Below, piece by piece: positions 9,166-18,180 of a DNA stretch of 64,000 bases. The notes beneath the pieces were generated by a model, which saw only the letters and a program-made list of their open reading frames with translations, made no database searches and was not told the DNA's origin. Origin of the DNA: Methyloversatilis universalis FAM5 (GTDB taxonomy: Bacteria > Pseudomonadota > Gammaproteobacteria > Burkholderiales > Rhodocyclaceae); NCBI RefSeq assembly GCF_000214035.2, contig NZ_AFHG01000053.1, forward strand, positions 173,877-237,876, in the 5' to 3' direction. The stretch's first letter is position 1, and each line of letters begins with the position of its first letter. The translations under genes and the position numbers were made by a program.

Positions 9166-10617
9166 ATGGCTGACAACGCCGCCCCCCGACTGGTCTGGTT
9201 CCGCCGCGACCTGCGCATCGATGACCACGCCGCCCTCTACCACGCGCTGCGCGCCGGCGGGCCGGTGTGGTGCGTGTTCGTGTTCGACACCGACATCCTG
9301 AACGAACTGCTGGCCGAAGGGCTGAGCGCCGATCGCCGGGTCGAATTCATCCACGCCTCGGTGAGCGAGCTGGACGCTGCGCTGCGCGCGCTGGGCGGCG
9401 GTCTCATCGTGCGCCATGGTCGCGCCCGCGGCCTCATCCCGCGGCTGGCGCGCCAACTGGGCGTGGCCGCGGTGCTGGCCAACCGGGACTACGAGCCGGG
9501 CGCGCTGGCCCGTGACCGTGCGGTGCACGACGCGCTAGCGCAGGACGGCATCGGCTTCGACACCTTCAAGGATCAGGTCATTTTCGAGTGCGACGAGGTG
9601 CTCACCCAGGGCGGCAAGCCGTTCTCGGTGTTCACGCCGTACAAGAACGCCTGGCTGAAAAAGCTCACGCCCTTCCATCTGAAGGCCTATCCGGTGCGCA
9701 CCTACGCCGGCGCGCTGGCCGCGCCGCCCGCCGGCACGATCCCGTCGCTGGCCGACATGGGTTTCGCGCCCACCAATCTGCCGACGCTGAAGCTGCCCAC
9801 CGGCATGAGCGGCGCCGACACGCTGTTCGACGGCTTCTGCGACCGCATCGACCGCTACAAGGTGCTGCGCGACTTCCCGGCGGCCAAGGGACCGAGCTAT
9901 CTGTCGGTGCATCTGCGTTTCGGCACGGTATCGATACGCCGGCTGGCGCGCGAAGCGCACGCGCGCGGCGGCGCCGGCGCCGAAACCTGGCTGTCGGAGC
10001 TGATCTGGCGCGATTTCTACTTCCAGATCCTGTGGCACAACCCGCATGTGCTGACCGGCAGCTTCCGGCCCGAGTACGACGCGGTGCACTGGGTGGACGA
10101 CGACGAGAAGTTCCGCGCCTGGTGCGAGGGCCGCACCGGCTATCCGCTGGTGGACGCGGCGCAGCGCCAGCTGGCGCAGACCGGCTACATGCACAACCGA
10201 CTGCGCATGGTGAGCGCCTCTTTCCTGACCAAGGACCTCGGCATCCACTGGCGGCGCGGCGAACACTGGTTCGCGCGCCAGCTGAACGACTTCGATCTGG
10301 CGGCCAACAACGGCGGCTGGCAATGGGCCGCCTCGACCGGCTGCGACGCCCAGCCCTGGTTCCGCATCTTCAATCCGGTCACGCAGTCGGAAAAGTTCGA
10401 CGCCGACGGCCAGTTCATCCGCCGCTACTGCCCGGAACTGGCGAAATTCGACAAGAAGCGCATCCACGCGCCCTGGCTGGCCACGCCGCTGGAACAGAAG
10501 ATGGCCGGCTGCGTGATCGGCAGCGATTACCCGGCGCCCATCGTGGACCACGCGGCAGCGCGCGAAGCCACGCTGGCGCGCTTCAAGGTGGTGAAGGGCG
10601 CCGCGGAAGAAGCGTGA
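9166..10617 (+). CDS. phrB: deoxyribodipyrimidine photo-lyase
   Basis: A 483-residue class I CPD photolyase, which uses blue light and FAD to split cyclobutane pyrimidine dimers. WFRRDLRIDDHAAL marks the N-terminal alpha/beta domain that holds the antenna chromophore. The C-terminal FAD domain has SELIWRDFYFQIL, YMHNRLRMVSASFLTKDL, and NNGGWQWAASTGCDAQPWFRIFNP split across residues about 385-410. The length is normal and no motif is missing. It is monocistronic, convergent with the BPSS1780-type membrane gene. Confidence 0.96.
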   Translation: MADNAAPRLVWFRRDLRIDDHAALYHALRAGGPVWCVFVFDTDILNELLAEGLSADRRVEFIHASVSELDAALRALGGGLIVRHGRARGLIPRLARQLGVAAVLANRDYEPGALARDRAVHDALAQDGIGFDTFKDQVIFECDEVLTQGGKPFSVFTPYKNAWLKKLTPFHLKAYPVRTYAGALAAPPAGTIPSLADMGFAPTNLPTLKLPTGMSGADTLFDGFCDRIDRYKVLRDFPAAKGPSYLSVHLRFGTVSIRRLAREAHARGGAGAETWLSELIWRDFYFQILWHNPHVLTGSFRPEYDAVHWVDDDEKFRAWCEGRTGYPLVDAAQRQLAQTGYMHNRLRMVSASFLTKDLGIHWRRGEHWFARQLNDFDLAANNGGWQWAASTGCDAQPWFRIFNPVTQSEKFDADGQFIRRYCPELAKFDKKRIHAPWLATPLEQKMAGCVIGSDYPAPIVDHAAAREATLARFKVVKGAAEEA

Positions 10618-10629
10618 GCCGGGCGCTGA

Positions 10630-11424
10630 TCAGGCCTGGTTGAACACGTCGCGGTAGCTGGCGTACATCGCGCCGAAGGTGACCGGCAGCAGCACCAGCC
10701 AGCCCAGCATGGCCGGAATGGACGCCAGCACCACCAGCACCACGTAAAGCAGCGCAAACACGACGAAGGCCGGCGCATTGCGCAGGCTGGCGAAGAAGCT
10801 CAGCTTCATCGCCTCCAGTGCCTTCATGTCGTGGAACACCACCAGCGCCGGCGCGAACCAGACCGCCATCAGCACCGGCGCCATCAGCATGATGGCGACG
10901 ATGAACATGGCCGGAATCGCCGCCATCAGCATGGCCAGACCGGCCACCGCCGCCAGGCCGGCCAGACCGGCACCGATGGCGGACAGCAGCACCACCAGCA
11001 TGCCGATGGCCAGCGACGCCAGCAGATAGAGGCCGCCCAGCAGCAGCAGCGGATTGATGCGGTCGCCGAAACCGGCCCACAGGTGATGCACACCGAAGGG
11101 CTCGCCGCGCGACAGCGCCCGGCAGCCGGTCATGAGGCCGCCGACCGTCACCATGGCGAGCAGCGTGGCGGCAATCATGCCGAACAGCGGCACCAGGTTC
11201 AGCACCACCACCGCGGTCACCCACAGCAGCGTGATCACCACCCACACGCCGGGCGCGGCGATAAAGGCCTGCCAGCCCTGGCGCAGCCATTCCAGCCCCT
11301 GGCCGGCGTCCACGGTACGGGAGTCGGGTTCGCCGGCAACCGGCCGGAAGGCGGAGTCGCCGTCGGGCGCCGGGCGCGCGGCGTCCGGGGCGGATTCGAA
11401 AGGATTGCGGTCGTCGGGATTCAT
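10630..11424 (-). CDS. BPSS1780-family membrane protein
   Basis: A 264-residue integral membrane protein with a 50-residue polar N-terminus followed by about six hydrophobic segments. It matches the pattern of the beta-proteobacterial BPSS1780 family (DUF with the WLRQGWQAFIAAPGVWV opening and the LSFFASLRNAPAFVVF segment near the end). Function is unknown. The start at 11424 (MNPDDRNPFES) was preferred over an upstream in-frame codon because the upstream extension reads like non-coding sequence. Confidence 0.8.
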   Translation of the reverse strand: MNPDDRNPFESAPDAARPAPDGDSAFRPVAGEPDSRTVDAGQGLEWLRQGWQAFIAAPGVWVVITLLWVTAVVVLNLVPLFGMIAATLLAMVTVGGLMTGCRALSRGEPFGVHHLWAGFGDRINPLLLLGGLYLLASLAIGMLVVLLSAIGAGLAGLAAVAGLAMLMAAIPAMFIVAIMLMAPVLMAVWFAPALVVFHDMKALEAMKLSFFASLRNAPAFVVFALLYVVLVVLASIPAMLGWLVLLPVTFGAMYASYRDVFNQA

Positions 11425-11595
11425 GGGCGCATCATTCCACAAGCCGGCGCATCCATCACGGGGCCGGCGCAGGCTGTGGCGCGCAATCCACACTCCGTGC
11501 CGGCGATCGCGGCCGTGTCGGGCTGCGCAGGGCCGGCACCGCCTTTGGCACTACACTTGAATCATCCAGTCGTGCCACCGGACCGGGAGGTCGCC

Positions 11596-11958
11596 ATGAA
11601 CATCCATAGCCTGCTCGCAGCTACCCTGCTGACCGTTTCACCGCTGCTGTCCGCCGCCGGCGGCAGCGGCCATGTGCCGGTCACGCCGCTCGGCCCGGAA
11701 GGCTATGGACAGGGCATGAGCGGCGCCAGTCCGGGCGGCATGATCGGGCAGCACCCGCGCGAGCTGATCCGGCCGAACGCGCGCAGCCGCACCACGGACA
11801 TCTACCCGACCGTGCGCGGCACCCAGATCCGGGACTACTCGAAACCGGGCGTACGCATCGAAGAGGATGCAAACGGCACACGCGTCTATCAGATGCGGCC
11901 GTACAGCAACGTCCGCGACTACGACCAACCGGGCTGGCGCATCGAACGGCGCGAGTGA
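11596..11958 (+). CDS. small secreted protein of unknown function
   Basis: A 120-residue protein with a clear signal peptide (MNIHSLLAATLLTVSPLLSAAGG) and a GGGAGG-type ribosome site. The mature part is Arg/Tyr/Pro-rich and contains two related stretches, IRDYSKPGVRIEED and VRDYDQPGWRIERR, that look like an internal repeat of about 30 residues. I do not recognise the family. It ends 46 bp before the thioesterase start, on the same strand. Confidence 0.7.
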   Translation: MNIHSLLAATLLTVSPLLSAAGGSGHVPVTPLGPEGYGQGMSGASPGGMIGQHPRELIRPNARSRTTDIYPTVRGTQIRDYSKPGVRIEEDANGTRVYQMRPYSNVRDYDQPGWRIERRE

Positions 11959-12004
11959 TGGCACCGGGTTGCGGGCACCGATCGACATCCCCGCTCTGAA
12001 CACG

Positions 12005-12514
12005 ATGAACGAACTGCCCAAACACCAGCTCACCATGACGGTGCTGATGACGCCCGACATGGCCAACTTTTCCGGCAATGTGCATGGCGGCGCACTGCTC
12101 AAGCTGCTCGACCAGGTCGCCTACGCCTGCGCCGCGCGCTACGCGCAGTCCTATGTGGTCACGCTGTCGGTGGACCAGGTCATCTTCCGCTGCCCGATTC
12201 ACGTCGGCGAACTGGTCACCTTCTTCGCCTCGGTCAATTTCACCGGCACCAGTTCGATGGAAGTGGGCGTCAAGGTGGTGACCGAGAACATCCGCGAGCA
12301 CACGACCCGTCACACCAACACCTGCTACCTCACCATGGTGGCGATGGACGAGGACCGGCGGCCGCACCCGGTGCCGCCACTGGTTCCGCATTCGCCGGAC
12401 GAACAGCGCCGCCACACCGCGGCCCAGGTCAGGCGCCAGCTGCGCAAGGAATTCGACGCGCGCTTTCTGGAACTGATGGAAGAGGAACAGGCGCGCGCCG
12501 GCCGCGGCTCGTGA
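12005..12514 (+). CDS. acyl-CoA thioesterase (hotdog fold, YciA-like)
   Basis: A 169-residue hotdog-fold thioesterase that should hydrolyse acyl-CoA in the cytosol. MTVLMTPDMANFSGNVHGGALLKLLDQVAY is the family's opening, with the Asn/His...GG...D active-site arrangement; the key part is NVHGGALLKLLD. The start ATG 12005 gives the natural N-terminus, whereas the open frame runs further upstream through the preceding secreted-protein gene. The last 45 residues form a charged, probably helical tail. Confidence 0.88.
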   Translation: MNELPKHQLTMTVLMTPDMANFSGNVHGGALLKLLDQVAYACAARYAQSYVVTLSVDQVIFRCPIHVGELVTFFASVNFTGTSSMEVGVKVVTENIREHTTRHTNTCYLTMVAMDEDRRPHPVPPLVPHSPDEQRRHTAAQVRRQLRKEFDARFLELMEEEQARAGRGS

Positions 12515-12567
12515 AGCGTTGCCGGCAGTGATTCATACTGTCGGCTGCGTTCACCGGAGTCCGCTGC

Positions 12568-13506
12568 ATGATCGATTACGACCACGACATTTCGGCCATC
12601 GACGCCGACCTGATCCGCCACGGCATGGCGTCCATCCATCTCGTCCGCGCCGGTGACCAGGCGGCGCTGGTCGATTGCGGCACCGGCCACTCGCTGCCCA
12701 ACGTCCGGGCCGCGCTGGCGCAGAAAGGCATCGCGCCCGAGGCGCTGCGTTACATCATCCTGACCCACGTGCATCTGGACCACGCGAGCGGCGCCGGCGC
12801 CATGATGCGCGCCTTCCCGAACGCGCAGCTGGTGGTGCATCCGCGCGGCGCGCGCCACATGATCGACCCGTCGAAACTGATCGCCGGCGCCACCGCGGTC
12901 TACGGCGAACAGGCGATGGCCGACATGTACGGCGACATCCTGCCGGTGGACGCCGCTCGGGTGATCGAAACGCATGACGGCTTCGTGCTCGACTTCAACG
13001 GCCGGCCGCTGGAATTCATCGACACCCCGGGCCACGCCCGCCACCACCACTGCATCTGGGACGCCCGCTCGCAGGGCTGGTTCACCGGCGACACCTTCGG
13101 CCTGGCCTACCCCGAATGCACGGTCGATGGCCGCGCCTTCATCTTCCCGACCAGTTCACCGGTGCAGTTCGAACCGGCGGCGATGCAGGCGTCGGTGGAA
13201 CGCATGCTGGCGCGCGATCCGCAGGCAATGTACCTGACCCACTACGGCAAGGTGACCGGCGTACCCGCGCTCGGCCGCGCGCTGCTGGCGCGCATCGCGG
13301 CCCATGTGGCGATCGCGAAGGCCTGCGCCGGCGCAGGCGAGGGCCGCAAGCAGGCGCTGCTGGACGGTCTGGAAAAGCTGCTGCTCGACGAACTGCGCGC
13401 GCACGGCAGCGCGCTCAGCCGCGATCAGGCGATGGCGGTGTGGGGACTGGACATCGAACTGAATGCCCAGGGGCTGGAGGTGTGGCTGGACAGCACGGCA
13501 GCGTAA
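12568..13506 (+). CDS. MBL-fold metallo-hydrolase
   Basis: A 312-residue metallo-beta-lactamase-fold hydrolase. The metal site is visible as THVHLDHA (about residue 66), a later His in TPGHARHHH and Asp in FTGDTFG, then a distal His in YLTHYGK. This is the glyoxalase II-like pattern of two metal ions. The extra C-terminal helical region of about 70 residues is typical of hydrolases acting on thioester or organic substrates. Substrate unknown. The last bases before 13717 show no gene. Confidence 0.85.
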   Translation: MIDYDHDISAIDADLIRHGMASIHLVRAGDQAALVDCGTGHSLPNVRAALAQKGIAPEALRYIILTHVHLDHASGAGAMMRAFPNAQLVVHPRGARHMIDPSKLIAGATAVYGEQAMADMYGDILPVDAARVIETHDGFVLDFNGRPLEFIDTPGHARHHHCIWDARSQGWFTGDTFGLAYPECTVDGRAFIFPTSSPVQFEPAAMQASVERMLARDPQAMYLTHYGKVTGVPALGRALLARIAAHVAIAKACAGAGEGRKQALLDGLEKLLLDELRAHGSALSRDQAMAVWGLDIELNAQGLEVWLDSTAA

Positions 13507-13716
13507 GACAGGCGCGCCGGCGCCGCAGCGCCGACGTTACTGAGGCACCGGTCGCCACCCGCGCTGACGGTTGAAGACGGATTTCCCGTTCTCGTCCCGG
13601 GATCGCGCGACCTGGCGCGATGCCACGCCGACGACTGGAGGCGCATGCGGCATCGGCGGCCGCCTCCCACCTGGCGCGCCGCGTCGGAACGCGGGCGTAC
13701 CCGGCCCGACCTCGGG

Positions 13717-16338
13717 TCAGGCGGACTTCTTGCGCGTCGTGGTCTTGGTGGCCGGCTTCTTGGCCGCCGCGGTGGTTTTCTTCACTGCGGCCTTCTTCAC
13801 CGGCGCTTCGGCCTCGGCCTCGGGCGCCGCATCGGCGGCTGCAGCCTTGGTCTTGGCACCCGCCTTCGGCTTGACCGCGCGCGGCTCGAATTCGAAGCCG
13901 ACCTTGCCATCCGCCTGACGCACCAGGAAGGCCGAGAACTTGCGCTTGGTGCGCGAGGACACGAAGCCCTTCAGCAGGTCGGTGCGACCGGCGGTCAGCA
14001 GCTTCTGCATCTGTTCCGGCTCGATCGGCTGCTGCAGGATGATCTTGCCCGAGCGGAAGTCGCAGCTCTTTTCCGGGCCGACCGACTTTTCGCAGATATA
14101 GGACATCGGCTGTTCGAACACGCTGGCGGCGCACTTCGGGCAGGGGCCGAGCGGCGTCTGCTGCGAGAAATCGACCGGCTCCGCGTTCTCGTCCTCGCGC
14201 GGCTGGCCGAAATCGAATTCCGGCTCCAGCGAATCGTTCAGCTTGATCACCGCATTGAACGGCCGGCCCATCTTGTTGCGGAAGCCGGTCAGCGGGCCGA
14301 CCTGACGGTCGCGCAGCAGCGTGTCGATCTCGTGCGTTTCGAACTGGCGGCTGGCGACGATCTTCCACAGCGAGAAGTCGCAGCTCTGGCACTGGAACTT
14401 CTTGTAGTTCTCCTTCACCACGCCGCCGCAGCGCGGGCACTTCTCGTGCAGCGTCGCGAAGTCGCCCGGGATGGTGTCGCTCTCGTAGCTCTTCGCCTGG
14501 TGCACGATGTGCTGCGTCATGTCGGCGATTTCGCGCATGAAGGCGTCACGCGACAGTTCGCCGCGCTCGATCTGCGACAGCTTGTATTCCCACTCGCCGG
14601 TCAGTTCCGGTGAGCTCAGTTCATCGATCTTCAGGCCGCGCAGCGCGATCATCAGCTGGAAGCCCTTGGCCGTCGGGATCAGCTCACGGCCCTCGCGCAG
14701 CATGTAGTTCTCGAGGATCAGGTTCTCGATGATCTGCGCACGGGTGGCCGGCGTGCCGAGGCCGCGGCCGGCCATCGCGGCCCGCAGTTCCTCGTCATCG
14801 ATGGTCTTGCCGGCGCCTTCCATGGCGGTCAGCAGCGTCGCTTCCGAGTAGCGTGCGGGCGGCTTGGTCTGCAGCGCCTTGACGATCATGTCATTGACGC
14901 GGGCACTTTCGCCCGGCTTGACCGGCACCAGACTGGCGGCGGCGGTTTCACCGCCCTTGCCGTCCTCTTCCAGCTGCGCTTCCTTGCCATAGACCGCCAG
15001 CCAGCCCGGATTCACCAGCACCTTGCCTTCGGTCTTGAACGCTTCGCCCTCGACCCGCGTGATGCGCGTCGTGATGCGGTATTCGGCGGCCGGGAAGAAC
15101 ACCGCCAGGAAGCGGCGGGTGACCATGTCGTAGATCTTCGCCTCGGCCTCGGACAGCGACTTCGGCTCGGTGCCGGTCGGGATGATGGCGAAGTGATCGG
15201 AAATCTTGGCGTTGTTGAAGATGCGCTTGTTCGGGCGCACCCAGCCCTGCTTGACGATTTCGTTGGCGTGCGGCGCGTAGGTGTGCGGCAGACGGGCCAG
15301 CACGTCGTTCACGGTGGGCAGGTAGTCCTCCGGCAGCGCGCGCGCGTCGGTACGCGGGTAGGTCAATACCTTGTGCTTTTCGTACAGCGCCTGCGCGATC
15401 TGCAGCGTCACCCGGGCGGAGAAGCCGAAGCGGCCGTTGGCTTCACGCTGCAGCGAGGTGAGGTCGTACAGCAGCGGTGACAGCTGGGTCGAGGGCTTGG
15501 CTTCTTCCTCGACCGTGCCGGTCTTGCCGGCGCACTTGGCCTGGATGGCCCTGGCCCTCGCTTCGTCCCACAGCCGTTCGGCGCGGGCGTGCTCGTCGCC
15601 CTCGGGCTTCTTGAACTTCTCGTCGAACCAGCGGCCGGCGTATTCGCCGGCGGCAACGCCGAAGCGGCCTTCGATTTCCCAGTAGTCGCGCGACTTGAAG
15701 CGGCGGATTTCCTCTTCGCGCCGCACCACGATGGCCAGCGTCGGCGTCTGCACGCGGCCGACCGTGGTCAGATGGAAACCGCCGGTCTTGGAATTGAACG
15801 CGGTCATCGCCCGCGTGCCGTTGATGCCGATCAGCCAGTCGCTCTCGGCGCGCGACATCGCCGCCTGACGCAGACCTTCGACTTCCTGCGCCGAACGCAG
15901 GCCGGCAAAGCCGTCGCGGATGGCGGTGGCCGTCATCGACTGCAGCCACAGCCGTTCGATCGGCTTGTTCGTCTTGCTGTGCTCGACGATGTAATTGAAG
16001 ATGAGCTCGCCCTCGCGCCCCGCGTCACAGGCGTTCACCAGACCGTCGACGTCCTTGCGCTTGATCAGCCGGGTGAGCAGGCGCAGCCGCTCGGCGGTCT
16101 TGTCGATCGGGTTCAGCGTGAAGCGGGGCGGAATGACCGGCAGGTGCGCGAACGACCACTTGCCGCGCTTGACCTCGTATTCCTCCGGCACCGCCAGTTC
16201 GAGCAGGTGGCCGACCGCCGAGGACAGCACATAGTCCTCGCTCTCGAAGTAGTCGCCCTCGCGCGTGAAACCGCCCATGGCGCGCGCAATGTCCTGCGCG
16301 ACCGACGGCTTTTCCGCGATGATCAGTTTCTTGCCCAT
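13717..16338 (-). CDS. topB: DNA topoisomerase III TopB with lysine-rich tail
   Basis: An 873-residue type IA topoisomerase. MGKKLIIAEKPSVAQDIARA opens the Toprim domain, NACDAGREGELIF carries its acidic residues, and the TVGRVQTPTL and YPRTDARALP segments belong to the strand-passage core with the catalytic Tyr. Two C-terminal zinc-finger-like blocks (CPRCGG...CQSC and CPKCAA...C) follow. The last 50 residues are Ala/Lys-rich and histone H1-like, probably a DNA-binding tail. The start at 16338 matches other TopB proteins; the longer frame to 16422 is not needed. It lies 187 bp beyond smg in the same direction, after a likely terminator. Confidence 0.93.
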   Translation of the reverse strand: MGKKLIIAEKPSVAQDIARAMGGFTREGDYFESEDYVLSSAVGHLLELAVPEEYEVKRGKWSFAHLPVIPPRFTLNPIDKTAERLRLLTRLIKRKDVDGLVNACDAGREGELIFNYIVEHSKTNKPIERLWLQSMTATAIRDGFAGLRSAQEVEGLRQAAMSRAESDWLIGINGTRAMTAFNSKTGGFHLTTVGRVQTPTLAIVVRREEEIRRFKSRDYWEIEGRFGVAAGEYAGRWFDEKFKKPEGDEHARAERLWDEARARAIQAKCAGKTGTVEEEAKPSTQLSPLLYDLTSLQREANGRFGFSARVTLQIAQALYEKHKVLTYPRTDARALPEDYLPTVNDVLARLPHTYAPHANEIVKQGWVRPNKRIFNNAKISDHFAIIPTGTEPKSLSEAEAKIYDMVTRRFLAVFFPAAEYRITTRITRVEGEAFKTEGKVLVNPGWLAVYGKEAQLEEDGKGGETAAASLVPVKPGESARVNDMIVKALQTKPPARYSEATLLTAMEGAGKTIDDEELRAAMAGRGLGTPATRAQIIENLILENYMLREGRELIPTAKGFQLMIALRGLKIDELSSPELTGEWEYKLSQIERGELSRDAFMREIADMTQHIVHQAKSYESDTIPGDFATLHEKCPRCGGVVKENYKKFQCQSCDFSLWKIVASRQFETHEIDTLLRDRQVGPLTGFRNKMGRPFNAVIKLNDSLEPEFDFGQPREDENAEPVDFSQQTPLGPCPKCAASVFEQPMSYICEKSVGPEKSCDFRSGKIILQQPIEPEQMQKLLTAGRTDLLKGFVSSRTKRKFSAFLVRQADGKVGFEFEPRAVKPKAGAKTKAAAADAAPEAEAEAPVKKAAVKKTTAAAKKPATKTTTRKKSA

Positions 16339-16483
16339 GCCTGCCCGATACCTGCCGCCGGCTTGTGCGCGCAGGATGCGCGCCGGTTCAAGCGGCGTGA
16401 AAGCGGCGCATGATAGGGACAAAAAATCGGAACAGGCAAGACACGTCGCAACGACGCCATATTTATTGCATGACGTGCATCAC

Positions 16484-16508
16484 CCGGCGGCACGGCCTGT
16501 GCCGCCGG
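16484..16508 (-). terminator. perfect 10-bp hairpin after smg
   Basis: CCGGCGGCAC and GTGCCGCCGG form a perfect stem around a 5-nt loop, 18 bp past the smg stop codon. There is no clear U-tract on either side, so it may act as a weak terminator or mRNA-stabilising hairpin. Confidence 0.5.
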
Positions 16509-16525
16509 CGCAGCGGCGTCCGGCC

Positions 16526-16987
16526 TCAGTGCGGCGCGCGCGGTTCGTCGTCGTCGGACAGCAGTTCTTCCAGTACCAGCGTGTCGGTGGTGACCTGCTG
16601 GTTCCACAGCACCATCAGCACGATCACCTTGAGCTGGGACAGCGACACATCCTCGTCTTCGAGCGCGAGTGCCCGCTCGACCACGATTTCGCGGGTGAGC
16701 GCATTGATGGCGCCCGCTTCTTCGAGAAAGGCGAGAAAGCCACGGCATTCGGTGTCGAGACGTGACATCTCTTCCGACGAATACAGGCGGATGGAGCGGC
16801 TTTCTGCCTCGATGCGCGGCTTGTCCGCGCCGCCGGCACTTTCAAGGCCGGACAGCCAGCCCATGGCTTCCTCGATTTCGTCCTGCTCGAAGCCGGCGGC
16901 CGACAGCTTGCGTGCAAGCTGGTTGGGCTCGGGATAACTGTCCAGATGCGCGTAAGTTTCGAAAAGATAGACCAGAACGTCGATCAT
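16526..16987 (-). CDS. smg: Smg family protein (DUF494)
   Basis: A 153-residue acidic, helical protein of the Smg family, common next to dprA in Gamma- and Betaproteobacteria. It opens MIDVLVYLFETYAH and contains LSAAGFEQDEIEEAMGWL, both typical. Function unknown. Start 16987 gives the family's N-terminus; the frame continues upstream without similarity. dprA lies 82 bp upstream on the same strand, so the two are probably co-transcribed. Confidence 0.92.
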   Translation of the reverse strand: MIDVLVYLFETYAHLDSYPEPNQLARKLSAAGFEQDEIEEAMGWLSGLESAGGADKPRIEAESRSIRLYSSEEMSRLDTECRGFLAFLEEAGAINALTREIVVERALALEDEDVSLSQLKVIVLMVLWNQQVTTDTLVLEELLSDDDEPRAPH

Positions 16988-17069
16988 GATTCGGCTCCGC
17001 GCGAGCCGGTCGGCGGGGAAGCCCACCGGCGGGTTTGTCACCCGGCGACGCGCTGGGCGCTTCGCCGTG

Positions 17070-18161
17070 CTACTTCAATCGCTGGAAACGTCCGTCGGGC
17101 AGCGTCGCCACCCGGTCTTCGAGTTCCAGTGAGAGCAGCATGGCGGAGAGGGTGTCCGCCGTCAAGCCGGTATGTTGCGACAGCAAATCGATACCGACCG
17201 GGTCGAAACCCATCGCGTCGAGCACGGCACGCTGTGCGTCGCCGGCCGGTTCCGCGGCGGACGACGCCGCCGGCGCGGACGATGCCGGCTGCAGTTCGGA
17301 CAGGATGTCGCGCGCGTCATCGACCAGCTTTGCGCCCTGCCGGATCAGCTGATGGCAGCCCTTGGACAGCGGCGAGTGGATGGAGCCGGGAATGGCGAAC
17401 ACCTCGCGCCCCTGTTCGCCGGCCAGTCGCGCGGTGATCAGCGTACCGCTGCGCGCGGCCGCCTCGACCACCAGCACGCCGCGCGCCAACCCGGAAATGA
17501 TGCGATTGCGGCGCGGAAAGTTGTCGCGCAGCGCCGGCGTGCCGAGCGGAAATTCGGTCACCACCGCGCCCTGTTCTGCGATGCGGCGGGCCAGTTCCTG
17601 ATTGCGCGACGGATAGATGCGGTCGGCGCCGGTGCCGATCACCGCAATCGTGCTGCCGGCCCCCTCCAGCGCGCCGGCATGGGCCGCCGCATCGCAGCCC
17701 AGCGCCAGACCGCTGACGATGGTGAGCCCGCCGCGCGACAGCTCACGGGCGAACTGTTCGGCGTTCGACGCCCCCTGAGCGGTGGCATTGCGGGCGCCAA
17801 CGATGGCGAGGGCACGCGCGTTCAGCAGTTCGACCCGGCCCTTCACGTAGAGCAGCGTGGGCGGATCGGCGATCTCGAGCAGTGCCTGCGGGTAGGTGGG
17901 ATCGGCCAGCGTGACCAGATGGTTGCCGGGCTGGGCAGCCCAGTCCAGCGTGCGTGCGACCTGATCGTCCGCGTCGAAAGCGGCCAGCGCGCGCGCCACC
18001 CGGTCGCCGACAGCGGCACGCACCGCGGTGCCGGCGGCGGCAAAGATGCGTTCGGGCGGGCCGAAGGCGGACAGCAGCCGGCGCTGCGATTCCAGCCCGA
18101 CGCCGCGGGTCAGCGTGAGCCGCAGCCAGGCGGCTGCGGATTCCGGACTGTCTAGCGGCAC
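17070..18161 (-). CDS. dprA: DNA-processing protein DprA (Smf)
   Basis: DprA loads RecA onto incoming single-stranded DNA during natural transformation. The 363-residue product has an N-terminal SAM-like region, a Rossmann domain (AIVGARNATAQG, GLTIVSGLALGCDAAAHAGAL, GTGADRIYPSRN, EFPLGTPALRDNFPRRNRIISGL) and a C-terminal winged helix (about residues 300-363). All hallmarks are intact. Together with comM this shows the lineage had a transformation pathway; comM is now interrupted in this window. Confidence 0.95.
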   Translation of the reverse strand: MPLDSPESAAAWLRLTLTRGVGLESQRRLLSAFGPPERIFAAAGTAVRAAVGDRVARALAAFDADDQVARTLDWAAQPGNHLVTLADPTYPQALLEIADPPTLLYVKGRVELLNARALAIVGARNATAQGASNAEQFARELSRGGLTIVSGLALGCDAAAHAGALEGAGSTIAVIGTGADRIYPSRNQELARRIAEQGAVVTEFPLGTPALRDNFPRRNRIISGLARGVLVVEAAARSGTLITARLAGEQGREVFAIPGSIHSPLSKGCHQLIRQGAKLVDDARDILSELQPASSAPAASSAAEPAGDAQRAVLDAMGFDPVGIDLLSQHTGLTADTLSAMLLSLELEDRVATLPDGRFQRLK

Positions 18162-18180
18162 GCCCTGGCGCGAGGCAGGA

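Noticed and set aside
12568-13506. Core MBL hydrolase as part of the island system
   Set aside because: It lies 22 kb away in core DNA with core base composition and belongs to a different MBL subgroup.
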